This document shows positions 1 through 11,099 of a stretch of 64,000 nt of DNA, in pieces. Origin of the DNA: Dicyema japonicum (Eukaryota > Dicyemida > Rhombozoa > Dicyemidae); NCBI GenBank assembly GCA_011109175.1, contig RDEW01000011.1, positions 1,242,772-1,306,771 on the forward strand, in the 5' to 3' direction. The position numbers and the translations under genes were made by a program. Below the pieces are notes generated by a model that was not told the origin of the DNA, searched no databases, and worked only from the letters and a program-made list of their open reading frames with translations. Each line of letters begins with the position of its first letter. Positions within the stretch are counted from its first letter, which is position 1.

Positions 1-7
1 AAAATTA

Positions 8-142
8 AATGTCGGATAATCCAATGAAGGACTCATCCTCACCTTTGTCGGTCTGGGATCACTTAGTTAAATGAGAACTTTTATTTCTTTCTTTTTGACC
101 CAGTGATTCTGGGGGTAATAATAATAATAATGTCGGATAATC
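8..142 (+). mobile_element. 5'-truncated LINE copy with TSD and (TAA)n tail
   Basis: A roughly 107-bp insert at 22-128 is bounded by the same 14 bases, AATGTCGGATAATC, at 8-21 and 129-142. The insert ends in a (TAA)n run, and its 3' part (about 45-118) matches the end of another copy at 25125-25215. Truncation, target duplication and a simple-repeat tail are the marks of target-primed reverse transcription. No coding capacity remains. Confidence 0.75.
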
Positions 143-578
143 AAAAGACCTTTTCAAGGTCGAAAAAATGTAACAGGCTGCCCATGCGTTACGCGCCGCC
201 CATGTGACATAAGGCCCATATGACAATCTCAGTGATCCACAACTCAAAAATCAGGAATTGATTCCTCAAATCACATATATTATTTTCGATAAATATATAA
301 ACACAAAGAAATATGTTCATTTTAGAGACGCAATCATTGTTTTATCCCAAGTCTTCGACTCCCACACACCTTACCATTTTCTCCAAAATTATTAATTGAG
401 AATTTACTAGGTTGAACCTCAGCAGAGAATTGGTATTGTTCCCCCAAAACTCGGTCGGTCTTAATCCTGACAATGGAGCTATCCATTTTAGAAGATCTTA
501 AAGAATCCTTGGGGTGACTTTTAACATCCACTGCCATTCTCGCCCCACATAGAAAAAAATTTAAAAGATTAGAATTTC
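143..578. other. No recognised gene; one short open frame
   Basis: The only notable content is a 67-codon minus-strand frame (537 to 334) that begins MAVDVKSHPKD and has fairly even composition. It has no recognised domain and no clear splice continuation. It could be an exon of a truncated gene or chance. Confidence 0.3.
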
Positions 579-960
579 TTGAAATGTCTCACAGGCTTAT
601 GGAAGTACGGAAATCATCCTATTTTGAGTACTATATACGACCAATACATTGAACCATGTTACCCATGTGATATATGGGCCCCATTCATCTCTTGGATAAA
701 TGTCTTGAAGATCGAGGCTAGCCGGAAAAGAGCCTCCGAAATTGCAGAACGATGGACCCCTGGAGAGTTCCAGCCTCCAATGCCTCTAGAATCCATGATA
801 CACCTGAACTGTGGGACACTTCGTCGTGACTACGAAGATACAGTCATTCGGTTTATACGTGCTTGTGTGGGAGAGCATCGGGCCAAGTTGAGGTCTGGGA
901 TCAGGTGATTAGTTTGTTTGTGTAACCATGGTCTCTGGTGCTATTATTATTATAAGGAAT
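579..960 (+). mobile_element. LINE 3' end, family A (RT C-terminus)
   Basis: The frame 579-908 reads the region after the reverse-transcriptase palm of an AP-endonuclease-type LINE, with YIEPC, FISWINVLK and GEHRAKLRS motifs. The same segment recurs at 7827-8190, 18665-18835, 43640-44210 and 53565-53985, always ending in a segment close to GGTGATTAGTTTG...CCATGGTCT. Here that is followed by a TTATTATTA tail. It is a dead-on-arrival 3' fragment. Confidence 0.75.
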
Positions 961-1194
961 GATAAAAACTTCTGATCGTCTCATCATATACGTCTTCCTT
1001 AGCCAATTTTGTAAAAAGACCGTATCCATTAAAGTCAATTTCTTATTTTTTTCAATTTTTATTAAAAATTAGCCAATTTGCGAAGGTCGAGTGTACTCAC
1101 ATTAAAATGACTACCAATCGCTTCGATCAATCAGTTTCTTGAAAAGGAGAGTTGGAAGGGTTGTAATAGTGGGGGATGCAAATGTACAGTTTTC

Positions 1195-1450
1195 CGCCTG
1201 ATTGAATTTAGTTTATTGAGCTTGGAGCATCATCGCGAACCTCGATGGGGGACAGGCATATTCAATCGTTGCGATAACCATGTTATACAGATTGGATATG
1301 CAGGAGAGTAGAGGTTCTTCTTTATAAATGCCTTCAACACATTTCACTTCGAGAGTCCCTTGGTCAAGACTTCTTCAATATGATAAGAGTATGTCATTAC
1401 TGAGTCGTTCGATTTACTAGACATCGGAATAGGAGTCTCAACATCACCAG
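1195..1450 (-). mobile_element. LINE reverse-transcriptase fragment
   Basis: The minus strand reads a broken RT thumb segment (GDIPIPMSSK, HIEEVLTKGL, IEYACPP). It is homologous to 8992-9250, which lies in the same orientation. Frameshifts and stops are present. Confidence 0.6.
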
Positions 1451-1837
1451 AAAGCAAGAGCGGGAATATAATGAGGTTATCCATCGAAATAATGGTCGAG
1501 ATAGGAAGACATAGTGGTTCTTTTCCCTACCACGTTTATACTGAGCACAAGCACAAAAGCTGAACTACATGACACAACCCTAAACAAAAAGTGATCGTCT
1601 TTCTGTCTGATAATATAAAAAAAGTCTCTGTCCTGGAATTATTATTATGCATGTTGATTATATAGTACAGTATGACCTCGCCCCAATAAAACCCCGGCTT
1701 GGGGCACCCTCTGTTTTGGGGGCAATTTTTTTAATAAATATTATTTTGAATGATTTTTACATTTTTTTACATTTTTCGACCAATAGGAAGCCTAAATTTA
1801 AAATACTAAACTCCACTTATTAGGGGACTTTTTCAAT

Positions 1838-2075
1838 CGATAATATTATTATTATTAAAAAGTACTCCCGAGAAAACATAAACTTAGTTAAGTTTCCCTT
1901 GTGCTGTAATCCGAACCATCCTCTCCGTTAGCTTCGAACATGATCTTCTGTTGCGCACTAGTTCTCTTAGGTATTCCAGGTCGTCCGCCATTTCCATGAT
2001 AATATCAGATGCTGCCCTCATCCTTGTAACGTAGTGAATCAGGTCCTGATGGACTACAAATCTGAGACCATAATG
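1838..2075 (-). mobile_element. LINE 3' end, family B, with ATT-repeat tail
   Basis: The minus strand reads ADDLEYLRELVRNRRS...RMVRITAQGKLN, the terminal residues of a LINE RT protein. It then runs into an AT-rich (AAT)n tail at 1838-1858. The same ending is seen on the plus strand at 27370-27600. Confidence 0.7.
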
Positions 2076-2394
2076 TCGGCAGGCCGACGGGAGGATAAAA
2101 AGATGGAATTCTCCAAACAGTTCTGTAAATTTTACGGTCGTTTTTGTCTCTTGTAGACAGCAGAGACGTCATATTTAGTTAGATCGTTTTTTGTAAGGTT
2201 GATCAAGTCCTCCGCAATTGAAAGATCCCAGAGTGAACGGAAAAAATTTATTATTTCATTTTTAGCTTTAATTAATTTTTTAAATATTTTTAAGCATGTC
2301 AATCTTTCTATTCGAATTGATCGATTGGTAATCTAAGTCTTTAAAAATTTGAGAGAGGATGGTATTTCAGTTTTAGGATTTCTTCTCAAAACTA

Positions 2395-3115
2395 TTGCAA
2401 AAAATGGCAGCTAATCTTGACTTCAATGATTTTAAAGCATAAAATGGATGGTTGGATCGATTTAAAAAGCGCCATGAATTACTGTTCAAAGTAATTTCGG
2501 GTGAAAAAAACTCATGTGACAGAAATAAAATCGAAGATTTTTTTACCGATTACGACAATTTATTTGATAAATACAAGAAAAAAGATATTTTTAACTGCGA
2601 CGAAACCTCTCTTTTTGTTAAAAAATTCATGTAAATCATTTCTTTTCAAATGATGATTGTTTTGGTTAAACGAAAAGCAAAGAACAAGTTTCAGTTCTTT
2701 TATGCTGCAGTCTTGAAGGTGAGAAATTAAAGCCCCTTGTTATCGGAAAATTTAAATCGCCTTTATGTTTAAAAATATACAAACTGAGGATTATGGGGTA
2801 TATTTTATAAGGTTATTTTTAGGTTTTGTACACAGCGTCAAAAATGCTTGGATGACGACTGATATTTTTGATAATGGTTACAAAAAATAAACTTAGAAAT
2901 GGTCAAAAAAAACAGAAAATTTTTGATTCTTATGGATAATGCACCGTGCCACAAATTTCAAGAATAGTCAAACTTATCATTTCTTAAATTTCCTAAAAAT
3001 ACAACAGCACTTCTTCAACCTTTAGATATGGGGATCATAAGACACGGGGATCATTATTTGTCACAATTAATAACAAAAATTATAAATATTATTTTTTTAA
3101 TTTTTTAAATTGAAA
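2395..3115 (+). pseudogene. Tigger/pogo-type DDE transposase remnant
   Basis: Broken frames in order give an HTH_Tnp_Tc5-like segment (GWLDRFKKRH...KVISGE), the first catalytic region (FNCDETSLF), an LMDNAPCHK block holding the second Asp, and a KNTTALLQPLDMGII block. Stops at about 2442 and 2634 and several frame changes show it is dead. The motif order is diagnostic of the Tc1/mariner-pogo superfamily. Its 3' end abuts the start of the coiled-coil gene at 3141. Confidence 0.8.
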
Positions 3116-3140
3116 GAAATTTCCATGATAACTTATAATA

Positions 3141-6023
3141 ATGGATTTTATAAACTCCCACAAAACGTTGGAAAGTTTCATGAACCAGGTTTACAATAAT
3201 AGTAAGAAAATAGGTATCCGATAGTGAAGATAACCCATCTACCACGGGAATTGGTTATTTTATCATTAATGCAGAAACCACCGATAAATCTAACAAATAT
3301 AAGGAAGATTTTTTAAGTTTTATTGACTTTATAATCATAGGCGACTCCCAAGGCGATCCTCTTTCTGAGCTTCTTGCCAAAAATCGGTTCTACAAGGTTA
3401 GGTATTTACATTGAGTGTTAGAAAATTGAGGATGAAGCAGATGGAAACGTGGATTATAAAAAACTGAACAATCTACTTGATTTCACCGGTTCTGATAAAC
3501 TGGGTCATACATCCTTTTGATTTGTAGCCAAAGAAACATCGGGGACCAGTTTAGGCCATTTAATAAACGACGGTACTTATTTGAAGGCTATTCTTAGTCG
3601 AATGGAACACATCTAAAGACATTGAAGGAATGGAGACCACGGAACCCATGAAAAGGGACCACTCCCTAGAAGCCAATGTTAAGTGGGACTTTTTTGAGGA
3701 CTCGAAACAAGGTTTTTATAGCTTAATTTAATAGTTCCTACGAAAAAAGTGGTCGAAACCAACGAGATCATTTCTGAGGACTTTTGGAGAAAACCACAAA
3801 GTGAGCCGATTTTGTTAGCAAAGTAATCAATCCTGAGACAACTACATTTTCGGCTCTCCAGAAGGAATACAGAGGAGTACAAAGGCTCGAATATTCGAAG
3901 GAGATTTCAGAGGAGTTCAACAAACATCCCGATAAGGAAGAGGATCGGAACTTTGGGTTGAAACTCTTCAGGATAGAGGAAACTGAAAGTATCATTGAAT
4001 TTAAATCAGAATCTCATCTCAGAGAAATGAAGGAAATTATGGCAGATTTAGAAAACTTTGGGGGTACATTTGCTTATAATGCAAGAACACACAACTGTTG
4101 AGTGCTTTGGTGTCCCAAGACAACCCAACGTTGTGGTATTTTGTGATTAATACTTTAACAGTTGGAGGAAATCAAGGAAGCTGACGTTAAAGAGATCTCG
4201 GGTATATTTTGTGAGTATATAGGCCCGATTTTGTCGACTAAAGAGAAAATATCTCGATTGGTGAGATTGGGGGTTGATTTTAGTTCGAATCTCTCCTCGT
4301 GAACTGCAAAATTCAAAATTTTAAATCGATTGAGGAGGGACTCGAACTTTTAAGGCAAGAAATGATGACTCAGGTACTCAGGGAGTGTCAAATAGCAGGA
4401 AGACATCATCAAGGAGTATCAAAAAGACAATGTCATACTAAGAGAGAGACTAAAAAATCAGCAGATCGAGCTTCAGGTTCAACAAAAGTCACAGGCCAGT
4501 CAGATTTCTCAGCTAAACAGGAACATAACTCAGTTCAAGTGAGAAATCTTAAATACGTGCAGAAATGAACTGGAAATGAGGCCACAGTCTTCACAGGAAT
4601 GCGAGAACTGTGTGTCTCTGCAAGGGGAGAACGATAAATTGAAGACCGATTTAACTGAAAGTAAGAAAATTACAGAAGAAGTGGAAAAAAGATGTTCAAA
4701 ACTCCACCAGTCTCTGGAGGTGCTATAAAGGGAGAATCAAAGCCTTAATGACTCGAATTTAACGAATTTGAGAGTATTTTTGGACATAAGTGTTAGATTA
4801 GCTCACAGGCTCAGCAATTGAAGACTGTTTTGGAGAATTCGCTGAATCAGAACACAACCCTTACAAACGATCTCCAAAACAAACTCGAACAGAGAACCAA
4901 GCAGTTATCTTCTTCTCGTAGAAAGATGGTGGTCTCGGGAATCTTAAATCTAGGAAGCGGCAGAGACCACAATCGAGTCCCTGAGAAGACGAATCATTAC
5001 GATGGAGAACGAAGTGAAGCCGAGATCAGAATCACAAATTCCCAAAACCAGTCAGTCCGCAAAATTAGGAAACAACAAACAGGTCGATCATCTGAGGACC
5101 GTCGGGAGTAGATTTTGTGTTTATATCAAAAAAATGAAAGACGATTTTTCTAGCATTCAAACCTGTGTGGACTCGTTACGTTTGGAAATTAACCTGCTTG
5201 AGAAAAAAGGCATAAAATAGCATAAAATTAGCCATAAATGGACAGGTCTGCAGGAATATGAAGGAAATACAGGCACAACTTAACTGGAGAGTGAAAAAAG
5301 TGACCCAGCTATTCCATCAGTGCGAATCAGCTGGTGGAGACAGGTTGAAATATAAGCTTAGTAGTTAGAAAAGACAATGTTTTGGAAGGTTCAGGGACGG
5401 AGGGATCATACCAGATCACCAAAGCTGTAGTTTATCGTGTTGATGGTTAGTTGGATGACATCAGAGGCACACAAGATAAAGTGCTGGAGAAACTGAGTAC
5501 TCAAGTTGAGGAAATGAAAGTTACTAATGTGGTGGAAAGTCAGCAGGTTTCTGATTGCTTACAAATAGACAACGATTGATTTTCTCAATAAGAAACTGAC
5601 AGAAAAGCAGCAAATTTGTGATCAGGTGGTAATTCTGAGACAGTCAGAAGTTAAACTCCTCAAAGAAATTGAAAAACTTGAGATGAGTCTTGCCAATGCT
5701 AGAAGAACACAAGAACCGGTTGCTCATATCACTCAGACTAGGCGGCTCGAGAATTTGAGAGTCTGATGAACAGATTGGAAGAATTAGAGACAAAGTATAA
5801 CCGAGCTGTGGCTGAATCTAACAAATTGACATCCGATTTTCCATTGGTAGACGATGAATGGAAAGAACAGTCGTATTGGAGTGCCCTGATTGAGGAAAGG
5901 GACGAGAAAATAAATTATCTTAAAAACCACCTCTCACAAATTTATGAAATTCTAAAATACATTTCTAGACAGGGCATTGACATTTCAATTCCCCAACAAT
6001 TTTCTGATTACCTTAATCAATAA
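3141..6023 (+). CDS. Large coiled-coil protein with about 23 mini-introns
   Basis: Read naively, this stretch is a mosaic of short frames. Removing GT...AG segments of 21-28 nt joins it into one frame from ATG 3141 (MDFINSHKTLESF) to TAA 6021-6023, roughly 785 residues. Every intron that changes phase or carries a stop is needed, and each restores the same frame. The first ~250 residues are acidic and low in hydrophobics. The middle and C-terminal parts are rich in E, K, Q, L and N with long heptad-like stretches (QQIELQVQQK, LNDLQNKLEQ-like, LEELETKYNRA), so a coiled-coil scaffold is likely. There are no membrane segments or signal peptide. One intron (5210-5231) has a GC donor. Two 21-nt introns (about 3990 and 4200) are optional because they are in phase without stops. 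I do not recognise the family; a centrosomal, golgin-like or other filamentous role cannot be told apart. Confidence 0.85.
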
Positions 6024-6089
6024 AACATTTTGTTACTTCACACATCACATAGACGACACAATCTTGCACTCACTTGAGTCACAGCTAAT

Positions 6090-6215
6090 ATTAGGTATTT
6101 GCATAGGAATGACCAACCTAACTAATTAGGTGATCCTGGTTCTCTTTATCNATATTAGGTATTTGCATAGGAATAAAACCAACCGAACTAATTAGGTGAT
6201 CCTGGTTCCCTTTAT
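6090..6215. repeat. Direct copies flanking single-N gap (N at 6151)
   Basis: The segment starting ATATTAGGTATTTGCATAGG lies on both sides of the N. The copies differ by several bases (ACCAACC versus AACCAACCG). This looks like two haplotypes or unmerged contig ends. Confidence 0.8.
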
Positions 6216-6583
6216 CCCTTTTTCAGTTTGTACCAAATACTCCTGGAAGACTTGGTAGATAATCTTTTAGCGAAGATGTGAATGGAATGAAAATAAATTT
6301 TGACGTTGACACGAATACTTAAGTTCATGAAAACTATTTGATCATACGGTCTGGGTATATCTGAACCACCGCGATCACCTAGGAGATGGATCTAATCTTA
6401 CAAAAGATGATAAAATGTCGCGAGCCACAACAAATGTCAAAAACTCATTTTTATTAAAATTAACACGCAATGAGAGTTACCTTTAATAATCACGAGCCCA
6501 ATTTGCGTTAATTTTTCCATACCTTACTTTTTGCGAATAAAATCAAAAAATAGCCATCCTAATAATTTTTCTACGTTTGTTTA
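6216..6583. other. No recognised feature
   Basis: AT-rich sequence without a credible frame or motif. Confidence 0.5.
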
Positions 6584-7029
6584 ATGTCTTCTAAACGATT
6601 GTTCGTAAAAGATAATGAAGGATACAGCTTACTGAAATGCATTTTCGAGGACAAGACGTGGATGCACCACCAGATAACAAGTATCGGCTTAAAAAAGACG
6701 GCTGAAAACTTCGTTTTGAAAGATTTCAAGTTCTATCTTGAGGATTCGACAGTATTAATAAGTCTGTAATTGTATCAACAAACACAAAAGAGATGCGGTA
6801 ACAGATATACCTAAATGCTTTGGACGCATTGTGTCGTAACAGATCCTTGATAAGAGACTGCGAAATATGCCAGTTTGTATTGCCACTGAAACAATATACG
6901 ATATGAGTCATTTGTTGCTGATGAACCAAATGAGAGATGTCATATCTGACTGGCTTATAATGTATGAAATTATGTTAGATTTGAAAATAAGAATGATCAT
7001 TTTACTTGGTTGCTGTCAGTCTACTATTA
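6584..7029 (+). pseudogene. Ginger-like integrase, N-terminal fragment
   Basis: The first 62 codons (RLFVKDNEGY, FVLKDFKFYLED) match the N-terminus of the integrase in the complete Ginger element at 57762, and the fragment at 12373. Downstream, broken frames give ALCRNRSLIRDCEICQ, like the C..C half of an integrase zinc finger. The catalytic core is missing; the sequence switches to an unrelated endonuclease fragment at about 7030. Confidence 0.6.
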
Positions 7030-7353
7030 GATGGGATGACAATCTTCCCTTTTGAAGCCGGTAAACCACTTGTCTGGGACGTTACCTGCACCGACAAGTT
7101 TGCTTCTTGCAACCTACTCCAGAGCGCCTCTGGAGCCTGTTCTGTCACTAAGAAGGCCGAGAAGTTGAAACGGGAAAAGTACGCGGTTTTATCCAATGAT
7201 TTTTTGTTTGTTCCTCACGCCGTTGAGACGTCTGGTTCTATTGCGCCTGCGACGCTGGAATTCTTGAGTCGTCTAGGGAATCAGATCGCTAACGAACAGG
7301 AGACCCTCGTGAGCGCTGCTGGTTATTTGAACGAATCTCGTTCGCTATCCTGA
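7030..7353 (+). pseudogene. LINE restriction-like endonuclease domain, C-terminal fragment
   Basis: The frame reads GMTIFPFEAGKPLVWDVT, then AEKLKREKYAVL, then FVPHAVETSGS and FLSRLGNQIA. This follows the LINE C-terminal domain usually written RPDG...L.WDVT...AEKLK..KY..L...FVP...ET.G, with a PD-(D/E)XK-like core. The RPD start is lost here. Related fragments lie at 8290-8530 and 56405-56650. The stop at 7351 is followed by a conserved CACGGAGTCAGAGCAGCCG segment. Confidence 0.6.
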
Positions 7354-7363
7354 GAGTGAATAG

Positions 7364-7661
7364 CCACGGAGTCAGAGCAGCCGTTTACTCTCTTTTCTTT
7401 CATTAAAACAATTTGATTAAAAGGTTTGTATTCAAAAAGATTATTTAACAAATCCTCTATTAAAAAATCGAACATATGGGGATCCAATTCGCAGATCGGT
7501 TCAATGACCCAACCACGGACTCAGAGCAGCCGTTCACTCTCTTTTCTTTCATTAAAACAATTTGATTAAAATGTTTGTATTCAAAAAGATTATTTAACAA
7601 ATCCTCTATTTAAAAATCGAACATATGGGGATCCAATTCGCAGATCGGTTCAATGACCCAA
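7364..7661. repeat. 149-bp tandem duplication
   Basis: Two head-to-tail copies (7364-7512, 7513-7661) begin CCACGGA and end CAATGACCC and differ by only a few bases. They cover the 3' end of the endonuclease fragment's flank. See the finding on assembly duplications. Confidence 0.85.
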
Positions 7662-7826
7662 ATAGTCACAAAGGATCCACGTGAGATGGATTGCTTTGAA
7701 TCGTATATCGATAGGCATTGTCAGAGGAAACAGCATGTCCATTCAAGTTCCCTAATTAAGTGTTCTTTTAACTGTTCAATCAATAAGTGATTGTTAAATT
7801 AGTCACAATTATCTATAAATTGCCAA

Positions 7827-8190
7827 CAGCTGATGAACGTCTACAGACAGTATATCGAACCATGTTCTCATGTGCATCTGCCTCGTGGGGACCGTCAATA
7901 TCTTAGACAAATTTGAGGAAGATCGATGAAATGCGAGAGGACTTTCAGAGTAACGGATTGTTGTATTTGTGGAGATCATCGAACTGAGCCAACGTTTCTA
8001 GAGACACTCATGAAACTAGATTTCAGAATGCGGGAATTCGACCCTGTAAAATCAGTCTACCGTCCTGTACTATCATGCGCGGGACGAGGGAAGAACACCT
8101 GACAAAGATGAGGTTGATGTTAGAATGCATCGGGATCACGTGATAATTAGCTTAATTTACCATGGTCTTGGGTTGTTAAATAAAGAATGC
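7827..8190 (+). mobile_element. LINE 3' end, family A copy
   Basis: Translation with frameshifts gives the same RT tail as 579-960, and the ending CACGTGATAATTAGCTTAATTTACCATGGTCT is shared in outline. Frames are heavily broken. Confidence 0.65.
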
Positions 8191-8289
8191 TGATAGTGCT
8201 CTATTGAGAAAATTCATACTCGAATGGGGATCCCGACATAATCTGGGAGACGTCATAAAGAAATTAAAATAAAATTTATTTTGCAGATG

Positions 8290-8530
8290 GACAAAATCTG
8301 GTGTGGATCGCTTGGTACATAAATAATTGGCTGCACCTGAGACAGGCTATGTTTCCAAGCAAGCTGAGGATCACAAAAAAGAAGCACCAAAACATTTTGG
8401 AAGACAGTTTGTTTGTCCCGTTCAATATGAAGACGTCAGGAATTCTTAGACCACAAACGGATGATCTATTCCATCGGATCAGTTCAAATATCCAAAGGAT
8501 CAACCAAAAACATGATATCTTCAAGAGCGT
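8290..8530 (+). pseudogene. Possible LINE endonuclease-domain fragment
   Basis: Part of a longer open frame reads KKKHQNILEDSLFVPFNMKTSG followed by DLFHRISSNI, spaced like the FVP..ETSG...F..RLGN..A block at 7200-7290. Similarity is limited to this block. From 8531 to 8990 I see nothing further. Confidence 0.4.
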
Positions 8531-8991
8531 ATCTCGATATCGACCGTCAAAGGAAACCAGATGTGTTTGGATCATCGATTTTTATATATGCTATAAAATA
8601 ATCATCGGTTTAGAAATTGATATTCTAGAAACTCGTATCTTATCTACAGTTCTGACTTATCTTTACTGCCTACTATGGAATATAAGATAGTTCCCATAAC
8701 CTCAGGTAGAGGTCCTGGTGTCCTTTGGTGTGTAACTGCTACTTCTGGACGCTCTCATATATCCCTCGGGAGCAGTAGAGATCCCAGGTCTGACAAAATC
8801 TTATCAAAAAGGATATTATCTTGGCCAATTTGAGTGAATCGTTAATTAGAATTAGTTTATACTTAAAACTATCCAGAAACAATCTGGGAGAAGGAATAGT
8901 GTAGATCCCTTCCTAGGCTGGAGGAAGTCGTTTTAGTCAAACAAACTATTTACACGAGCATTGACGTAATCGTAATGAATCCGTGTAGTTC

Positions 8992-9250
8992 TCTGATTGA
9001 ATTTAGTTTATTGAGTTTGTAAGGAGATATCGCAAATCTCCACGGGGGAAAGGCATATTCAATTGTTGGAACGATAACCTGGATATACAGGAGGGAAGTG
9101 GCGCTTCAATATATTAAGTTTCCGAAGTCTTTTGGTCAAGACTTCTTCAATGTAATGAGAGAATGTCATTAAAAAGTCATCAGTAACCCCGAGAATCTTT
9201 CATTTCTTGGATATCGGAATAGGGATGTCCCCAATGTACATTCGGAGTTC
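8992..9250 (-). mobile_element. LINE reverse-transcriptase fragment
   Basis: Homologous to 1195-1450 at DNA level. The minus strand reads YIGDIPIPISK, LGVTDDFLMTFSHYIEEVLTK and IEYAFPP, the LGV block and thumb of a LINE RT. Confidence 0.6.
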
Positions 9251-9343
9251 CAATCCAAAGTAAATATCTTCAATGTGCTTTTTGCTGCCGACACAGTAAG
9301 AAAATAAATAGCGAGACAATGTTTTATTAGTAACCTCAGGGAC

Positions 9344-9990
9344 ATGATGAGAAAAGAGATATATTGGACTCCCGACGACAGTAGAATGGACTACTGTAAG
9401 GAGGAAGAGGAAGTCTGTGAATCACACAAAACCGCTAAACGTGAAAGATTCGGGTCCTTAACAGAAAATTGCCTTAGCCCGAATACTTTAAGAAAGCACG
9501 TGCCAAGGAGGGATAACATGAATCAGGTAAATGTGGGACTTAAGGTTAGAGGACCCGAAGCTAGGTGTAGTAAAGCTTCTCTGCGCCATCTGACAAAGGA
9601 AGTGATGTTAAGCGTAGAGAATCCCAGTTGTTGCTGGGGTACCTGCCCGTCAGTGCATGTAGGATGTTATCTCTTCAGAGAGACGCAGAATGTGCAGCTT
9701 TCGGGGGCTCAATTGCTGCTTTCCAGGCAATAGCCATAGAAGAGGTCCTGGCTGCTATTCGCAAGTCTAAGAACAACGCGCCAGGCCAAGATACTATGGC
9801 CCTTTTCAAATACCCGGGGTGTGCAAAGATTGGATGGGATAATGGTTTTTCAGCTGAGCCGTGATGCCTGAGCCAAAGTGTTCAACGTCATGGTATTGCC
9901 TATGCTCACCTACGGTGCGACCTCGTGGTATCACGTGAGAAACGGTAAAAGTGCCTCGACTATCTGAAGAAGGTCCGGCAACGTGCAAAT
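9344..9990 (+). mobile_element. Internally deleted LINE fragment
   Basis: An open frame (9344-9733) of unknown N-terminal LINE character is followed by EEVLAAIRKSKNNAPGQD, the start of an RT domain. It then jumps directly to VLPMLTYGATSW, the post-RT thumb, so the palm with the catalytic YADD is deleted. The KSKNNA-GQD block is also present in the LINE at 61940-61990. Confidence 0.65.
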
Positions 9991-10305
9991 CGCAGCCAAA
10001 AGCGGCAAAAAGGACAATAAGTCGTCTTTTCTAACTATTATTTTTTTGCCTAAAAAGAGTTAAATGCTAAAAATGGTAAAAAATACGTCAATATTCAGAG
10101 ACTTAGGCTGAGGAATAGTAGTGTTTCTCTCCAAACTGGAACCAAATGGATTTGATTCGGCACTTATTACACTGCCCCATACGTAGGATATTTATTGATT
10201 ATTATATTTTCTAGTTAATATAGGAAATGAATTTTACTAAAATAATAATAAATATTTATTATTAATAAATAAATTTAAAACCAATAAATAAAAGAAATTG
10301 GGTCA

Positions 10306-10929
10306 ATGGCGTGTCGTTGCTGCTTCAAGTTGTTGGTTTTATTAGTTTTTTTGTTGTCAGCAGCTTATTACTACGGACAGAACAGAACCTACCTCTTTGA
10401 TGATGCTGCCCTCAGGGTCATATCTCAGATCCCCTCCAGTACATCATGTCCCAAAGTGGCTCAATTTATTCGTGGCAAGTTTACTGACAGAGTGATGCCG
10501 AGGACCCCTAAGTGGAGTGCTGTTAATTTTCGTGGTTTCACCGGTTTTATCTGTCCGGTTTATGTTTCCGCTTTTGAGAGTGTTAACCTCCTCTATGCTC
10601 CATTTGGTTATTCTGCGTACTGGGGACCTTCTCTGGTAAATATCTCAAATCTGATCCTTTCTGGTGAAGTTTCTGTGGATGTGTCGCGAACTAAAGCTAA
10701 CTACGGTCCCGGCGATTTTATACCCTCCGATGTACCCGGGTTTGTGAGTATGCAAAATGAGACATACATTCTCCGTCATACACGTGGACTGTTTATGTTT
10801 TATATGAGAGAATTGGCTTGGCAGACGTATTTGCCATACCTTGACTTCTGTGGGTGCTTAAGGATGTGTTACGAACAGATATCCGGGATTGTGTACACCA
10901 ATTTTCAGTTTGAACTTCCTCAGATTTGA
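10306..10929 (+). CDS. Sigma-1 receptor / ERG2 sterol isomerase-like protein
   Basis: A single 207-codon frame. Residues 1-25 form an N-terminal membrane segment (FKLLVLLVFLLSAAYYYG), as in SIGMAR1, whose human form is 223 residues. The cupin-like body shows the family landmarks in order: a VNFRGFTG block for human VNAGGWMG, SAFESVNLLYAPFG for the SEYVLLFGTA region, YWGPSLVNISNLILSG for YWAEISDTIISG, YGPGDF for YPGET, TYILRHTRG for TWMVEYGRG, and a two-helix C-terminus ending in FDELPQ-like residues. Both acidic residues that matter in the family are replaced: the position of human Asp126 is Asn and that of Glu172 is Arg. The family sits in the ER membrane as a ligand-binding chaperone or as a sterol C8 isomerase; loss of both acids argues against isomerase activity. 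Unlike its neighbours it has no intron. Start context is TCAATGG. Confidence 0.75.
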   Translation: MACRCCFKLLVLLVFLLSAAYYYGQNRTYLFDDAALRVISQIPSSTSCPKVAQFIRGKFTDRVMPRTPKWSAVNFRGFTGFICPVYVSAFESVNLLYAPFGYSAYWGPSLVNISNLILSGEVSVDVSRTKANYGPGDFIPSDVPGFVSMQNETYILRHTRGLFMFYMRELAWQTYLPYLDFCGCLRMCYEQISGIVYTNFQFELPQI

Positions 10930-11049
10930 CTTTGTCTATTTTGGTTTTTTGGTTAAGGGTGTTTTGACTTATTTGTTTATTTTGGTTGTTAGACTGTTGT
11001 TCACGTGGGTGGAACCTTAAAGGAATTGGTGGGTGGAGGTTCCCAGGCT

Positions 11050-11055
11050 AATAAA
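11050..11055 (+). promoter_or_regulatory. Candidate polyadenylation signal AATAAA
   Basis: AATAAA lies 121 bp after the stop of the sigma-1 receptor-like gene, and no other canonical signal is nearer. Confidence 0.45.
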
Positions 11056-11099
11056 GTGTCTCAAACATATCGGGCCGCGAGTCAAGGTTGCATTAACGG

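Noticed and set aside
4299-5220. Three separate small plus-strand genes
   Set aside because: Their frames are pieces of, or alternative readings through introns of, the single coiled-coil gene at 3141-6023.
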